Positions 6,152 to 6,444 of a stretch of DNA of 6,444 bases are shown one piece after another. Position numbers and translations under genes: made by a program. Each line of letters begins with the position of its first letter. Position 1 is the stretch's first letter. The stretch is from Planctomycetota bacterium (lineage in GTDB: Bacteria > Planctomycetota > Phycisphaerae > WQYP01): positions 1-6,444 of the forward strand of contig JAJZCT010000202.1 in the NCBI GenBank assembly GCA_021828925.1. The letters are read 5' to 3'. The notes under the pieces are model-generated. The model was not told where the DNA came from. It saw nothing but the letters and a program-made list of their open reading frames with translations, and did not search any database.

Positions 6152-6168
6152 TGGGGCATTTACCTACT
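6152..6168 (+). promoter_or_regulatory. Shared 17-bp element, copy 2: TGGGGCATTTACCTACT
   Basis: It differs from the copy at 1664-1680 only at position 6 (C for T) and has the same orientation. It lies 22 nt before TATTAT at 6191, against 21 nt in copy 1. The surrounding dyad of copy 1 is not preserved, so the 17-bp core with its TACCTAC heptamer is the conserved part. Confidence 0.45.
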
Positions 6169-6190
6169 ACCGTGGCGACGTGACCGTTGC

Positions 6191-6196
6191 TATTAT
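6191..6196 (+). promoter_or_regulatory. Candidate -10 box TATTAT of the downstream gene
   Basis: TATTAT matches TATAAT at 5 of 6 positions. The hexamer 17 nt upstream bears almost no resemblance to TTGACA, as expected if the upstream 17-bp element recruits an activator. Transcription would begin near 6203, upstream of both candidate starts of the next gene. Confidence 0.35.
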
Positions 6197-6343
6197 CTTC
6201 CGTTGACTGACTACACCGTCCAGGTGTATTTCAGAACGGGACCAATGCCGATGAATGGCCGCCCAACGGCCACGCGGCAGGGAGTAAGCTTGATGTCGAA
6301 TAAGCGCGGGCTTGCGGCCATGAGGAAATCAGGAGTTAAAAAA

Positions 6344-6444
6344 ATGAATAAAGTTGCCGTTGCCTCTGGCGATAACATCGATGAATCGATGTTGCGGTCT
6401 GACGGTCATGCGGAACCATGCCTTGCGATCGGCGACATTTCCAG
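6344..6444 (+). CDS. Unidentified protein, N-terminal fragment (runs off the right edge)
   Basis: ATG 6344 is preceded by AGGAG (6331-6335) with an 8-nt spacer and an A-rich leader. The visible protein begins MNKVAVASGDNIDESMLRSD and stays open to the window end, 33 codons. An in-frame ATG at 6293, with GGGAG at 6280-6284 and also an 8-nt spacer, would add 17 residues (MSNKRGLAAMRKSGVKK); a further in-frame ATG at 6245 has only a weak ribosome site. I recognise no family, and the visible part lacks a signal peptide or membrane segment. Because its promoter region carries the same 17-bp element as the stressosome operon, it is a candidate member of the same regulon. Coding status rests on the ribosome sites and the open frame only. 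Confidence 0.5.
   Translation, partial: MNKVAVASGDNIDESMLRSDGHAEPCLAIGDIS

Larger units (their letters stand above)
6094..6343. other. Intergenic region after the operon: second promoter region, no clear terminator
   Basis: CCCCG (6103-6107) and CGGGG (6129-6133) could pair across a 21-nt loop, but no T-tract follows, so I do not call a terminator; some read-through from the operon is possible. The rest holds the second copy of the 17-bp element, a TATTAT hexamer, and two ribosome-site/ATG combinations for the next gene. Confidence 0.45.

Noticed and set aside
1..6444. CRISPR array, insertion sequence, toxin-antitoxin pair or phage genes
   Set aside because: No spaced direct repeats, transposase, terminal inverted repeats or phage-type proteins are visible.

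Overview
The window is a bacterial chromosomal segment, moderately GC-rich, with strong Shine-Dalgarno sequences ahead of most genes. Its centre is a six-gene, tightly packed plus-strand operon (about 1782-6093): rsbR-rsbS-rsbT-rsbX-histidine kinase-response regulator. This is a stressosome (RST) signalling module joined to a two-component system instead of the Bacillus RsbU/RsbV/RsbW/SigB output. No anti-sigma factor, anti-anti-sigma factor of RsbV type or sigma factor lies in the window. The organism is probably a Gram-negative environmental bacterium. A Verrucomicrobiota-like source is my guess from the mix of RST module, rhamnose mutarotase-like gene and secreted Gly/Ala/Val-rich protein, but no phylogenetic marker is present and this is weak.

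Layout: 1-431 (minus) is the start of a secreted protein that runs off the left edge. 432-1075 holds no convincing gene; a 14-bp palindrome sits just upstream of the secreted-protein gene. 1076-1534 (minus) is a homologue of L-rhamnose mutarotase with altered active-site positions. 1535-1781 is a divergent control region with a perfect TATAAT box and a 43-bp imperfect dyad. 1782-6093 is the stressosome/two-component operon. 6094-6343 is a second control region. From about 6344 an unidentified plus-strand gene begins and runs off the right edge.

How the operon should work: RsbR and RsbS STAS domains form the stressosome core and hold the kinase RsbT. On a signal, RsbT phosphorylates them and is released; RsbX resets them by dephosphorylation. 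The next gene encodes a soluble histidine kinase whose N-terminus resembles the RsbT-binding domain of the phosphatase RsbU. The inferred pathway is stress signal, RsbT release, kinase activation, phosphorylation of the NarL/LuxR-type regulator, and transcription.

The most interesting non-coding signal is a near-identical 17-bp element, TGGGGYATTTACCTACT, at 1664-1680 and 6152-6168. Each copy lies 21-22 nt upstream of a TATAAT-like hexamer with a poor -35 box. It could be the binding site of the operon's own response regulator, which would make the operon autoregulated and the downstream gene a first candidate target. Other points worth a look are the His-rich tail on RsbS, the Phe/Cys replacements in the mutarotase active site, a degenerate G1 box in the kinase, and a Ser in place of Thr at the second RsbR phosphosite.
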